Shown piece by piece: positions 36,034 to 44,142 of a DNA stretch of 46,822 nucleotides. The stretch is from Streptomyces chattanoogensis. Lineage in GTDB: Bacteria; Actinomycetota; Actinomycetes; Streptomycetales; Streptomycetaceae. The notes beneath the pieces were generated by a model. That model saw nothing but the letters and a program-made list of their open reading frames with translations, was not told the DNA's origin and ran no database searches. The stretch lies in assembly GCF_001294335.1 (NCBI RefSeq), contig NZ_LGKG01000165.1, positions 1 through 46,822 of the forward strand, in the 5' to 3' direction. The position numbers and the translations under genes were made by a program. Every line of letters starts with the position of its first letter. The stretch's first letter is position 1.

Positions 36034-37404
36034 GTGCACACCATCGTGGTCGATCTCGGCTACGGCGACGCCGGCAAGGGCACCGTCGTCGACCGGCTCT
36101 GCGTCCGCCCACCGGGCGCCGCGCCGGTCGCGGCGGTGGTCCGCTTCAACGGCGGCGCCCAGGCCGCCCACAACGTCGTCACCACCGACGGCCGCCATCA
36201 CACCTTCGCCCAGTTCGGCTCCGGCACCTTCAGCGCGGTCCCCACCCACCTCTCCCGTCTGATGCTGGTCGACCCCCTGGCGCTCGCCTCCGAGGCCCGC
36301 CATCTGGCCGGCCTCGGCGTCCCCGACCCGCTCGCCCTCCTGACCGTCGACCGCCGCGCCCTGCTCACCACCCCGTACCACGCGGCCGCCAACCGGGCCC
36401 GCGAACGCGCCCGCGGCACCGCCCGGCACGGCTCCTGCGGCATGGGCATCGGCGAAACCGCCGCCTACGCCCTCGCGCACCCCGCCGACGCCCCCACGAC
36501 GGGCGACTGCACCTCCCGTACGGCGCTGCGCCGCACACTCACCCTGCTCCGCGACCGGCTGACCGACGAACTCGGCCCGCTCGGTGCCCCGCCCGTCGAC
36601 GCCTGCCTGGATGCCTTCGCCGCGTTCGCCGGCCATGTGCGGCTCGTCGACGGCGACCACCTGGCGCGGCTGCTGCGGTCCGGCCCGGTCGTCTTCGAGG
36701 GCGCCCAGGGCGTGCTCCTCGACGAATGGCACGGCTTCCACCCGTACACGACCTGGTCGACCACCACCTTCGCCGGGGCCGAGGACCTGCTCGCCGAGGC
36801 CGGGCAGCCGCACACGGCCCGGCGCCTGGGCGTCGTACGCACCTACACCACCCGGCACGGGCCCGGCCCCCTCGTCACGGAGGACCCGTCGCTGCCGGGC
36901 GTCCTCCCCGAGGCCCACAACGGTCACGGCCGCTGGCAGGGCGCCTTCCGGGCCGGGCACTTCGACGCGCCCGCGCACGCCTACGCCGTCGAGGTCTGCG
37001 GGGGAGTGGACGCACTGGCCGTCACCCATCTCGACGCCCCGGCGCGCCACCCCGGGCTGCGCATCGTCCGCGGCTACCGCACCGCCGACGGCGGCCTGAT
37101 GGACCGCATCCCGGCCGCCGCCGGGCCGGACGGCCGGGACCTGTGCCGCCAACAGCGGCTCACCGAACGGCTGTTGACCGCCCGCCCGGCCTCCTGGCAG
37201 TCATCGGGCGACGACCCGCGCGCCTGGCCGGACGCCATCGCCGAGGCCCTGTCCGCCCCGGTCGCCCTGGAGTCGTACGGACCCACGGCAGCCGACAAGA
37301 TCACTGATGGGCCCCTCACCGCCGAAGGGGCACGTACCACGGGACGAGGGAGGGTCATTCCACAGGGAAGTCGAAGTACGTGTCCGGAAAGGTCTCCGGC
37401 TTGA
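36034..37404 (+). CDS. Divergent adenylosuccinate synthetase-like protein (PurA paralogue)
   Basis: A 456-residue protein from GTG 36034. The N-terminal GDAGKG loop (residues 11-16) keeps the catalytic Asp12, and the NGGAQAAHN motif keeps His46. The central FEGAQGVLLDEWHG (221-234) and the late YAVEVCGGVDALAVTHLD match PurA. The PurA nucleotide loop GPAYxDK is replaced by GMGIGETAAYAL, and the aspartate/GTP segment near AFRAGHFDAP is altered. It therefore probably acts on a different purine nucleotide or acceptor. Its 3' end overlaps the convergent dipeptidase gene by 50 bp. It is unlikely to be the housekeeping purA. Confidence 0.75.
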   Translation: MHTIVVDLGYGDAGKGTVVDRLCVRPPGAAPVAAVVRFNGGAQAAHNVVTTDGRHHTFAQFGSGTFSAVPTHLSRLMLVDPLALASEARHLAGLGVPDPLALLTVDRRALLTTPYHAAANRARERARGTARHGSCGMGIGETAAYALAHPADAPTTGDCTSRTALRRTLTLLRDRLTDELGPLGAPPVDACLDAFAAFAGHVRLVDGDHLARLLRSGPVVFEGAQGVLLDEWHGFHPYTTWSTTTFAGAEDLLAEAGQPHTARRLGVVRTYTTRHGPGPLVTEDPSLPGVLPEAHNGHGRWQGAFRAGHFDAPAHAYAVEVCGGVDALAVTHLDAPARHPGLRIVRGYRTADGGLMDRIPAAAGPDGRDLCRQQRLTERLLTARPASWQSSGDDPRAWPDAIAEALSAPVALESYGPTAADKITDGPLTAEGARTTGRGRVIPQGSRSTCPERSPA

Positions 37405-38161
37405 AGGTGTAGTGCCACCATTCCTCCGGGAGATTCTCGAATCCTGCCCGCTCCAGACCGTTCTTGAGCAGCAGCCGGTTCTTCCGCTGCTTCCCGTGGA
37501 TCCGGGGATCGAGGGTGTGTGCAAGCGTGTCGAAGCAGTCGAATCCGGTGCCCATGTCGAGGGAGTTGTCCGGGAAGCGCGCCGCCTCGGGGCCGTAACA
37601 CGGCGTCAGCGGCTCACCCGGCACATACGGGCGGGTGGGCACGGCCGGCAGCCGTACCAGCGTCACATCGAGGGTGCTGCCCCTGCTGTGGCCGGACTTG
37701 GCGGCGATATACCCGTCGTCGAACAGCCGCGTCTTGTCCACCCGCGGATAGAACTCGCCCTTCATCCGCTGGTCCCCGAGATCCTTGGCCCACCGGACGA
37801 AGTGGTCCACGGCGCGCTGCGGCCGGTAGCAGTCGTACACCTTGAGGGAGAAGCCCCGCTTCAGGAAGGACAGCTGGGCGCGGTGCAGCGCCCGCGCGGC
37901 GTCCCGCGTCAGGAGGCAGTTCGGCCGGAGGTAGCCGTCCACCGGTACGCCCATGAAGGTGTGCGGGGTGACATAGCGCATCTCCTGGATGACCGTGGGA
38001 TCCACGTCCCGCAGCGCGACGAACTCCTTCGGCCGGGCGGACGGGCCCGCCGCCGTCCCCGCCTGCGTCCCCGCCGAGGCGCTCGACGGTACGACGGTGA
38101 CGGTCAGCAGGGCGGCGGCAGCGACGGCGAGGCCGCGCAGCGCGGCAGCAAGTCTTGGCAT
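37355..38161 (-). CDS. D-Ala-D-Ala dipeptidase, VanX-type (M15)
   Basis: A 268-residue secreted peptidase. The signal peptide ends at about ASA (residues 28-30). The zinc motif is SGHSRGSTLDVTL, and EEWWHY supplies the catalytic Glu and third His ligand. These match VanX-family enzymes that cut D-alanyl-D-alanine. The export signal suggests cell-wall recycling rather than vancomycin resistance, and no vanH or vanA genes are present. Its 3' end overlaps the PurA-like gene by 50 bp. GH31 lies upstream on the same strand, separated by 52 bp. Confidence 0.85.
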   Translation of the reverse strand: MPRLAAALRGLAVAAAALLTVTVVPSSASAGTQAGTAAGPSARPKEFVALRDVDPTVIQEMRYVTPHTFMGVPVDGYLRPNCLLTRDAARALHRAQLSFLKRGFSLKVYDCYRPQRAVDHFVRWAKDLGDQRMKGEFYPRVDKTRLFDDGYIAAKSGHSRGSTLDVTLVRLPAVPTRPYVPGEPLTPCYGPEAARFPDNSLDMGTGFDCFDTLAHTLDPRIHGKQRKNRLLLKNGLERAGFENLPEEWWHYTFKPETFPDTYFDFPVE

Positions 38162-38213
38162 GACCCTGATCTACCAGCCGCGGCGGGCGCAGGGAAAGAG
38201 CACGCGGCGCTCC

Positions 38214-40589
38214 CTACGCATCCAGCCCCCGCACCCGCACCGGATACCCCGCCGCGCCCCCGTCCTGCCGCTCCACGACCACCGCGCCGCCCTCCAGCCG
38301 CGAGGCGAAGCGCTCCACCTGCGGCCGCCGCCAGCCGTCCCCGGTGTCCGGCACCACCACGCCGCCGCCCCGCCGTCCGGCCGCCGGCGCCCACACCTCG
38401 AGCTCCGGCGCGCCGTCCGCGCCCGTCACCGGCAGCACCGCACCCGCCCGCGCCAGCACCGGGATCCGCGACAGCGGCGCATCCACCACCACCTGGCCGG
38501 GACCGTCGTACGCGCGCCCCGTGGCGGTGTCGTACCACCGCCCGCGCGGCAGCCGCACCGCCCGCCGGGTCACACCCCCCTCCAGCACCGGCGCCACCAG
38601 CAGCGCATCCCCCAGCAAGAACGCATCCTCACAGTCCCGGAGTTCCCGGTCCCGCGGCGCGTGCCACCACACCGGCCGGACATACGGCGCGCCGGTCAGC
38701 CGCGCCAGCTGCCCCAGCGTGTGGAAATACGGCAGCAGCCGGGCCCGCTCCCGCAGCGCCGTACGGGCGTGCTCCAGCACCTCGTCCCCGAATTCCCACG
38801 GCTCCCGCCGCCCCGCCCGGAGCGCCGAATGGGTACGGAACAGCGGCAGATACGCACCCAGCTGGAACCACCGCAGATACAGCTCCCGGGACGGCTCCGC
38901 CGAGAAGCCGCCGACATCGGGGCCGCTGTACGGCACCCCGCACAGCCCGAGCCCCAGCACCAGCGACAGCGAGGCCCGCAGCCCCGGCCAGCCCGTCGCC
39001 ACATCCCCCGACCAGCTGCCGCCGTACCGCTGCAGCCCCGCCCACCCCGACCGCGAGAAGAGGAACGGGCGCTCCTCGGGCCGCAGTTCGCACAGCCCCT
39101 CGTAGCCGGCCCGGGCCATCGCCAGCGCGTAGACGTTGTGCGCCTCCCGGTGGTCGCCGCCCCGGCCCTCCAGGGCATGCCGGGCCGAACGGGGCAGCGT
39201 CGGCTCCCCGAACGCCGCGAAGGACACCGGCTCGTTCATGTCGTGCCAGACACCCGCGAAGCCCTGCTCGAGGCGCTCCGCATACAGCCCGCCCCACCAC
39301 TTGCGCACCCGCCCGTCGGTGAAGTCCGGGTACACCGACTCGCCCGGCCACACCACCCCGCGCACTTCCTGCCCCCGCGCATCCCGCACGAAGGCATCGC
39401 CCGCCACCCCGCCGTCGTACACCGCGTCGCCCGGCTGCGCCTTCACCGCGGGATCGACGATCGACACCAGGCGCACCCCGTCGGCGCGCAGCTCCCGCGC
39501 CAGCCCCGGCAGATCCGGGTACCGCTCCCGGTCGACGGTGAAGACCCGGTGGCCGTCGTAGTGATCGATGTCCAAGTGGACCGCGGACAGCGGAAGTTCA
39601 CGCCTCCGGTAGTCGGCCACCACCCGGCGCACCTCCTCCTGGCCGCCGAACCCCCACCGGGCGTGCTGATAGCCGAGCGCCCAACCGGGCGGCAGGGCGG
39701 GCGCACCGGTCAGCGCCGTCCACCCCAGCAGCACCCGGGAGGGCGTGCCGAGCAGCACCCAGTAGCGCAGCGGGCCGCCGTCCATCCGCAGCTCACAGGT
39801 GCCGGGCCGGTCGTGCCCGGAGCCCGCGCCCTCCGCGCCTTCGCGCAGCGTGACCCGGCCGTCCCAGGAGTTGTCGTGGAAGACCAGATGCGTCCCGGCG
39901 TCCGCCACCACCAGCTGCACCGGCATCGTCAGCGACAGGGGATCGTCACCGGGCTCGAACGCGCCGCCCGGATCGGTGTTCCACAGCCGGTACGTACCGT
40001 CCCGCAGCCGCGGCCCGTGCGCCCGGCCGCCCAGCCCGAAGACCCGGGCGTCGGCCGCCACCTCCGAGCGCTGCACCCATCGCGAGGCACCGCCCCCCTC
40101 CGCCGCGCCTCCCTGCTCCGTACGGTCCCACCAGCGCGGCGGCAGCTCCCGGCGCAGCGTCACCCCGCCCGGCGTCCGCACCTCGACCGCGCCGTGCCGC
40201 GACACCACCACCATCACCCGCTCCGAGACGACCCGCCAGCCGCCCTCCGTGTCCGGCTCCAGCACCGCCCTCGGATCCACCTCCGGACACGCCCCGGCCA
40301 GCGCGTACGAGGGCTCCGGCCCGGCGCCGTCCCAGCCGCAGAACACCGCTCCGCCGGACGCCACCCGCACCCGCAGCGACGACCGCGCGAAATGGATCAG
40401 CCCGCCGCCCGGCTGCGGCTCCGCGCCGCTCGCCGCCCCGGGCACCCGCGCCCGCTCCGCACCCTGCCGCGCGAACGCCCGCGCATCCGCCCTCCGCCGC
40501 CGCCACGCCGCGCGCACCGACCGCAGCCCCTGCGCCGGCCCGACCGCCTTGACCACCCGTACCGACCGCACCAGATCCCGCCCGTCCAT
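38214..40589 (-). CDS. GH31 alpha-glucosidase-family glycoside hydrolase
   Basis: A 791-residue glycoside hydrolase family 31 protein. The catalytic nucleophile is Asp450 in GVWHDMNEP and the acid/base is Asp529 in GGSWSGD. Other family segments are GYQHARWGFGG, LDIDHYDG, GPDVGGF and FRTHSA. No signal peptide is evident, so it probably acts on intracellular oligosaccharides. Activity could be alpha-glucosidase, alpha-xylosidase or transglucosylase. It is divergent from acetoacetyl-CoA synthetase over 304 bp. Confidence 0.85.
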   Translation of the reverse strand: MDGRDLVRSVRVVKAVGPAQGLRSVRAAWRRRRADARAFARQGAERARVPGAASGAEPQPGGGLIHFARSSLRVRVASGGAVFCGWDGAGPEPSYALAGACPEVDPRAVLEPDTEGGWRVVSERVMVVVSRHGAVEVRTPGGVTLRRELPPRWWDRTEQGGAAEGGGASRWVQRSEVAADARVFGLGGRAHGPRLRDGTYRLWNTDPGGAFEPGDDPLSLTMPVQLVVADAGTHLVFHDNSWDGRVTLREGAEGAGSGHDRPGTCELRMDGGPLRYWVLLGTPSRVLLGWTALTGAPALPPGWALGYQHARWGFGGQEEVRRVVADYRRRELPLSAVHLDIDHYDGHRVFTVDRERYPDLPGLARELRADGVRLVSIVDPAVKAQPGDAVYDGGVAGDAFVRDARGQEVRGVVWPGESVYPDFTDGRVRKWWGGLYAERLEQGFAGVWHDMNEPVSFAAFGEPTLPRSARHALEGRGGDHREAHNVYALAMARAGYEGLCELRPEERPFLFSRSGWAGLQRYGGSWSGDVATGWPGLRASLSLVLGLGLCGVPYSGPDVGGFSAEPSRELYLRWFQLGAYLPLFRTHSALRAGRREPWEFGDEVLEHARTALRERARLLPYFHTLGQLARLTGAPYVRPVWWHAPRDRELRDCEDAFLLGDALLVAPVLEGGVTRRAVRLPRGRWYDTATGRAYDGPGQVVVDAPLSRIPVLARAGAVLPVTGADGAPELEVWAPAAGRRGGGVVVPDTGDGWRRPQVERFASRLEGGAVVVERQDGGAAGYPVRVRGLDA

Positions 40590-40893
40590 GCAGGCCAGCC
40601 TGCCATTGCCGCCCCGCCGTGCGGGCGCCGTTCAACTGCCGTTCACCTGCGCGGGGTCACGCTCGGCCACGTTCAGGCCCGGGGACCGGCGGCCGATGGC
40701 TTGATACGACCGGGCCATCGGACGGTCACCGGCCCGGCGGCCGCGGCCCCGCCCCGAATCTCACGGCCGACCCTGGTGCACAAGACGATCACATGGCATC
40801 GTCCAGACAAGCCGTGTCACGCGTACGCCCCGGGAGACCCCCAACGCCGTGCGCGCCCGACGCACACGACGCGTACCGCCCGGGAGCCGCATC
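40590..40893. promoter_or_regulatory. Divergent region with CCGATGGC inverted repeat
   Basis: This 304-bp gap holds the promoters of GH31 and acetoacetyl-CoA synthetase. CCGATGGC (40693-40700) and GCCATCGG (40714-40721) are perfect 8-bp arms with a 13-bp spacer, operator-like. No gene was found here. Confidence 0.45.
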
Positions 40894-42963
40894 ATGACCA
40901 CCGCACCGCAGTCCGACGCCCAGCCGGAACCGCAGCCGGAACCCCTCTGGCAGCCCGGCCCGGACCGCATCGCCGGCGCTCAGATCACCCGCTTCCACAC
41001 CTGGGCCGCCGACCACCACGGCGCGCCCGCCCCCACCCCCGGCGACCCGGCCGCAAGCTACGCCGACCTGCACCGCTGGTCCGTGGACGACCTCGCCGCC
41101 TTCTGGCAGGCCACCGCCGAATGGTTCGACGTCCGCTTCACCACCCCCTACGAAACCGTCCTCGCCGACCGAACGATGCCCGGCGCCCGCTGGTTCCCCG
41201 GCACCACCCTCAACTACGCCGAACACGCCCTGCGCACCGCCCAGGACCCGGCCCGCGCCGACACCCCCGCGCTGCTTTACGTCGACGAGACCCACGAGCC
41301 CACCCCCGTCACCTGGGCCGAGCTGCGCGCCCAGGTCGGCTCGCTGGCCGGCGAACTCCGCCGCCTCGGCGTCCGCCCCGGCGACCGCGTCAGCGGCTAC
41401 GTCCCCAACATCCCGCAGGCCGTCGTCGCCCTCCTGGCCACCGCCGCGGTCGGCGCCGTATGGACCTCCTGCGCCCCCGACTTCGGCGCCCGCAGCGTCC
41501 TCGACCGCTTCCAGCAGATCGAACCGGTCGTCCTGTTCACCGTCGACGGCTACCGCTACGGCGGCAAGGAACACGACCGCCGCGACACCGTCACCGAACT
41601 CCGCGCCGAACTCCCCACCCTCCGCGCCGTCGTCCACATCCCCCTGCTCGGCACCCCCGCCCCCGAAGGCGCGCTGAACTGGTCGGATCTGACCACCCAC
41701 GGCACTGCAACAGAAGGCGGAACCGACGGCGGAACCGACACCGAACCGGTCGTCTTCGAACAGGTCCCCTTCGACCACCCCCTGTGGGTCCTGTACTCCT
41801 CCGGCACCACCGGCCTGCCCAAGGCCATCGTCCAGTCCCAGGGCGGCATCCTCCTCGAACACCTCAAGCAGACCGGCCTGCACTGCGACCTCGGCCCCGG
41901 CGACCGCTTCTTCTGGTACACCTCCACCGGCTGGATGATGTGGAACTTCCTCGTCGGCGGCCTCCTGACGGGCGCCACGATCGTCCTCTACGACGGCAGC
42001 CCCGGCCACCCCGACATCGCCGCCCAGTGGCGGGTCGCCGAAACCACCCGCGCCACCGTCTTCGGCACCTCCGCCGCCTACGTCATGGCCTGCCGCAAGG
42101 CCGGCATCCACCCGGCCCGCGACCTCGACCTCTCCGCCATCACCTGCGTCGCCACCACCGGCTCACCGCTCCCGCCCGACGGCTTCCGCTGGCTGCACGA
42201 CTGCTTCGCGGAGAGCGGCGCCGACCTGTGGACCGCCTCCGTCAGCGGCGGCACCGACGTCTGCAGCTGCTTCGCCGGCGCCGTCCCCACCCTCCCCGTG
42301 CACATCGGCGAACTCCAGGCCGCCTGCCTCGGCACCGACCTGCAGGCCTGGGACCCCCAGGGCAAGCCCCTCACCGACGACGTCGGCGAGCTCGTCGTCA
42401 CCAAGCCCATGCCGTCCATGCCCGTCCGCTTCTGGAACGACCCCGACGGCAGCCGCTACCACGACAGCTACTTCGACATGTACCCCGGCGTCTGGCGGCA
42501 CGGCGACTGGATCACCCTCACCTCCCGCGGCAGCGTCGTCATCCACGGCCGCTCCGACTCCACCCTCAACCGCCAGGGCGTCCGGATGGGCTCCGCCGAC
42601 ATCTACGAGGCCGTCGAACGCCTCCCCGAGATCCGCGAATCCCTCGTCATCGGCCTCGAACTCCCCGACGGCGGCTACTGGATGCCGCTCTTCGTCCACC
42701 TCGCCCCCGGCGCCACCCTCGACGACGCCCTCCGCGAGCGCATCAAGCGCACCATCCGCACCGACCTCTCCCCCCGCCACGTCCCCGACGACATCGTCGA
42801 GGCGCCCGGCATCCCGCACACCCTCACCGGCAAGCGCCTCGAGGTCCCCGTCAAACGCCTCCTCCAGGGCACCCCGCTCGACAAGGCCGTCAACCCCGGC
42901 TCCGTCGACAGCCTCGAACTGCTCCGCTTCTACGAGCGAGTGGCCCGCGACCGCGCCGAGTAG
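40894..42963 (+). CDS. Acetoacetyl-CoA synthetase
   Basis: A 689-residue acyl-adenylate-forming ligase. ATP loop LYSSGTTGLPKAIVQSQGG, then GWMMWNFLVGGL, TTGSPLPPDG and SGGTDVCSCF, which match acetoacetyl-CoA synthetases and distinguish them from acetyl-CoA synthetase. The catalytic Lys is in LTGKRLEVPVKRLL near residue 650. It converts acetoacetate, ATP and CoA to acetoacetyl-CoA. The ATG at 40894 is preceded by GGGAG. It precedes a gene of unknown function, with a small hairpin between them. Confidence 0.9.
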   Translation: MTTAPQSDAQPEPQPEPLWQPGPDRIAGAQITRFHTWAADHHGAPAPTPGDPAASYADLHRWSVDDLAAFWQATAEWFDVRFTTPYETVLADRTMPGARWFPGTTLNYAEHALRTAQDPARADTPALLYVDETHEPTPVTWAELRAQVGSLAGELRRLGVRPGDRVSGYVPNIPQAVVALLATAAVGAVWTSCAPDFGARSVLDRFQQIEPVVLFTVDGYRYGGKEHDRRDTVTELRAELPTLRAVVHIPLLGTPAPEGALNWSDLTTHGTATEGGTDGGTDTEPVVFEQVPFDHPLWVLYSSGTTGLPKAIVQSQGGILLEHLKQTGLHCDLGPGDRFFWYTSTGWMMWNFLVGGLLTGATIVLYDGSPGHPDIAAQWRVAETTRATVFGTSAAYVMACRKAGIHPARDLDLSAITCVATTGSPLPPDGFRWLHDCFAESGADLWTASVSGGTDVCSCFAGAVPTLPVHIGELQAACLGTDLQAWDPQGKPLTDDVGELVVTKPMPSMPVRFWNDPDGSRYHDSYFDMYPGVWRHGDWITLTSRGSVVIHGRSDSTLNRQGVRMGSADIYEAVERLPEIRESLVIGLELPDGGYWMPLFVHLAPGATLDDALRERIKRTIRTDLSPRHVPDDIVEAPGIPHTLTGKRLEVPVKRLLQGTPLDKAVNPGSVDSLELLRFYERVARDRAE

Positions 42964-43000
42964 GCCCGGCAGCCACGGCCCGGGCCCAGGTCAGCGGCGG

Positions 43001-43016
43001 TCCGGCGGGCGCCGGA
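43001..43016. terminator. Short hairpin after acetoacetyl-CoA synthetase
   Basis: TCCGGCG (43001-43007) and CGCCGGA (43010-43016) form a compact G/C stem 38 bp after the stop. It is likely an intrinsic terminator without a T tract. Confidence 0.4.
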
Positions 43017-43043
43017 CGGCCATTGTCAGACCCCCCGCTTACT

Positions 43044-43087
43044 CTCAGTGACAAGTGACGTACGACCGACGCACCTCACTGAGGGGG
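43044..43087 (+). promoter_or_regulatory. Inverted repeat covering a ribosome binding site
   Basis: CTCAGTG (43044-43050) can pair with CACTGAG (43077-43083). The right arm overlaps the GAGGGGG ribosome binding site (43081-43087) of the gene at 43092. If the leader is transcribed this stem could limit translation. The 26-base loop makes the pairing uncertain. Confidence 0.35.
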
Positions 43088-43091
43088 AACC

Positions 43092-44054
43092 ATGACATCC
43101 ACCACCCGGTACACCGACCGGTCCGCCGCCCGCCGCACGCTGCGCCGCGAAGTCCCCAGCACCGCCGCCGTCCTGGCCGACGAACGGGACTTCGCGGCCA
43201 TGCGCCGCTACCGCACCTTCCCGTTCGACGACCACCGCAGCTACCTCCAGCAGATGGAAACCCTGCTGCGCACCCTCACCGCCGAGGGCGTGCTGACGAC
43301 CCTGAGCCTCTTCGACCCGGCCGCCTACGAGGAATACTGCGCGGACCACGACCTGGACCCGGACCACCCCGACAGCCGCACGCGCTACACGGCCGAACTG
43401 GCCTGCACGGGCCCGACGCTGACCTACGCGGGCGAGCCACTGACCCAGCTCCTCCCGCTGCTCGTCGAGGAAGCCGACCGCCGGGCGACGTGGAACCAGG
43501 CATCCGCACTCCTGGCCCGCGCGGGACACTGCGAGGACTGCGGCACCGACCTCGGCCATGCCGCCTTCGCCCGCGCCACCGACGCCCTCCAGCAACTCCT
43601 CGACGCCCTGGGCAACGGCACCCATCACCTCGTCTGCAGCATCCCCGCCGGGGACCCACCGCTCCTGGCGGTCCTGCACACCACCGCCGGCGACAGCGGC
43701 CGCCCCCAGCTCTCCGAATCCGAGACCCTCATCTTCTGTACGGTCCTCGCCGCGGGACTCGCCCTGCGCACCCCGGGCGGCATCGTCGCCCGGACCATGA
43801 CCGCCGGCCCCACCGACACCGGCGACCCCACGAACACCGGCGGCGCAGCCGACATCACCGATGCCGCCCTCCGCTCCACCGTCCGCGGCTGGTCGCTGCG
43901 CGACGCCTGGCCCTGCCCGCTCACCGAGGCCGAGGTCTTCACCGCCTACTGCACCGACGCCGACACCGGCGAGCCCATCGCCCCCGAGCACGGCGTCGAC
44001 TACGCCCCCGGCCTCGCCCTGACACCCCCGCCGGACGAACACCGCCACCGCTGA
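43092..44054 (+). CDS. Conserved-type hypothetical protein
   Basis: A 320-residue soluble protein with no signal peptide. It has acidic helices and a GHCEDCGTDLG segment (near residue 150) whose C-x2-C could hold a metal, although only two cysteines are close together. Hydrophobic strands such as HLVCSIPAGDPPLLAVLHTT and an ETLIFCTVLAAGLAL helix follow. I recognise no named family. GAGGGGG precedes the ATG. It is convergent with ptsI across a strong terminator and is not evidently tied to either neighbour. Confidence 0.75.
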   Translation: MTSTTRYTDRSAARRTLRREVPSTAAVLADERDFAAMRRYRTFPFDDHRSYLQQMETLLRTLTAEGVLTTLSLFDPAAYEEYCADHDLDPDHPDSRTRYTAELACTGPTLTYAGEPLTQLLPLLVEEADRRATWNQASALLARAGHCEDCGTDLGHAAFARATDALQQLLDALGNGTHHLVCSIPAGDPPLLAVLHTTAGDSGRPQLSESETLIFCTVLAAGLALRTPGGIVARTMTAGPTDTGDPTNTGGAADITDAALRSTVRGWSLRDAWPCPLTEAEVFTAYCTDADTGEPIAPEHGVDYAPGLALTPPPDEHRHR

Positions 44055-44077
44055 GGCCCCGGCCACGCCCGGCCAAC

Positions 44078-44120
44078 GGCAGATGGCCGCCCCGCCACAG
44101 GGGCGGGACGGCCATCTGCC
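44078..44120. terminator. Bidirectional terminator before ptsI
   Basis: GGCAGATGGCCG (44078-44089) pairs with the CGGCCATCTGCC arm ending at 44120. An inner CCCCGCC/GGGCGGG stem and a short loop complete it. It lies between convergent stop codons. Confidence 0.85.
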
Positions 44121-44142
44121 ACTCCTCGGGGCGTTCCCGGGC

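Noticed and set aside
37355..38161. Vancomycin-resistance locus
   Set aside because: The VanX-like enzyme has a secretion signal and no vanH, vanA or vanRS genes nearby, so a cell-wall turnover role is more likely.
37989..43058. 1689-residue plus-strand frame
   Set aside because: It crosses GH31 and acetoacetyl-CoA synthetase in a wrong frame and consists of Pro/Arg/His-rich low-complexity sequence.
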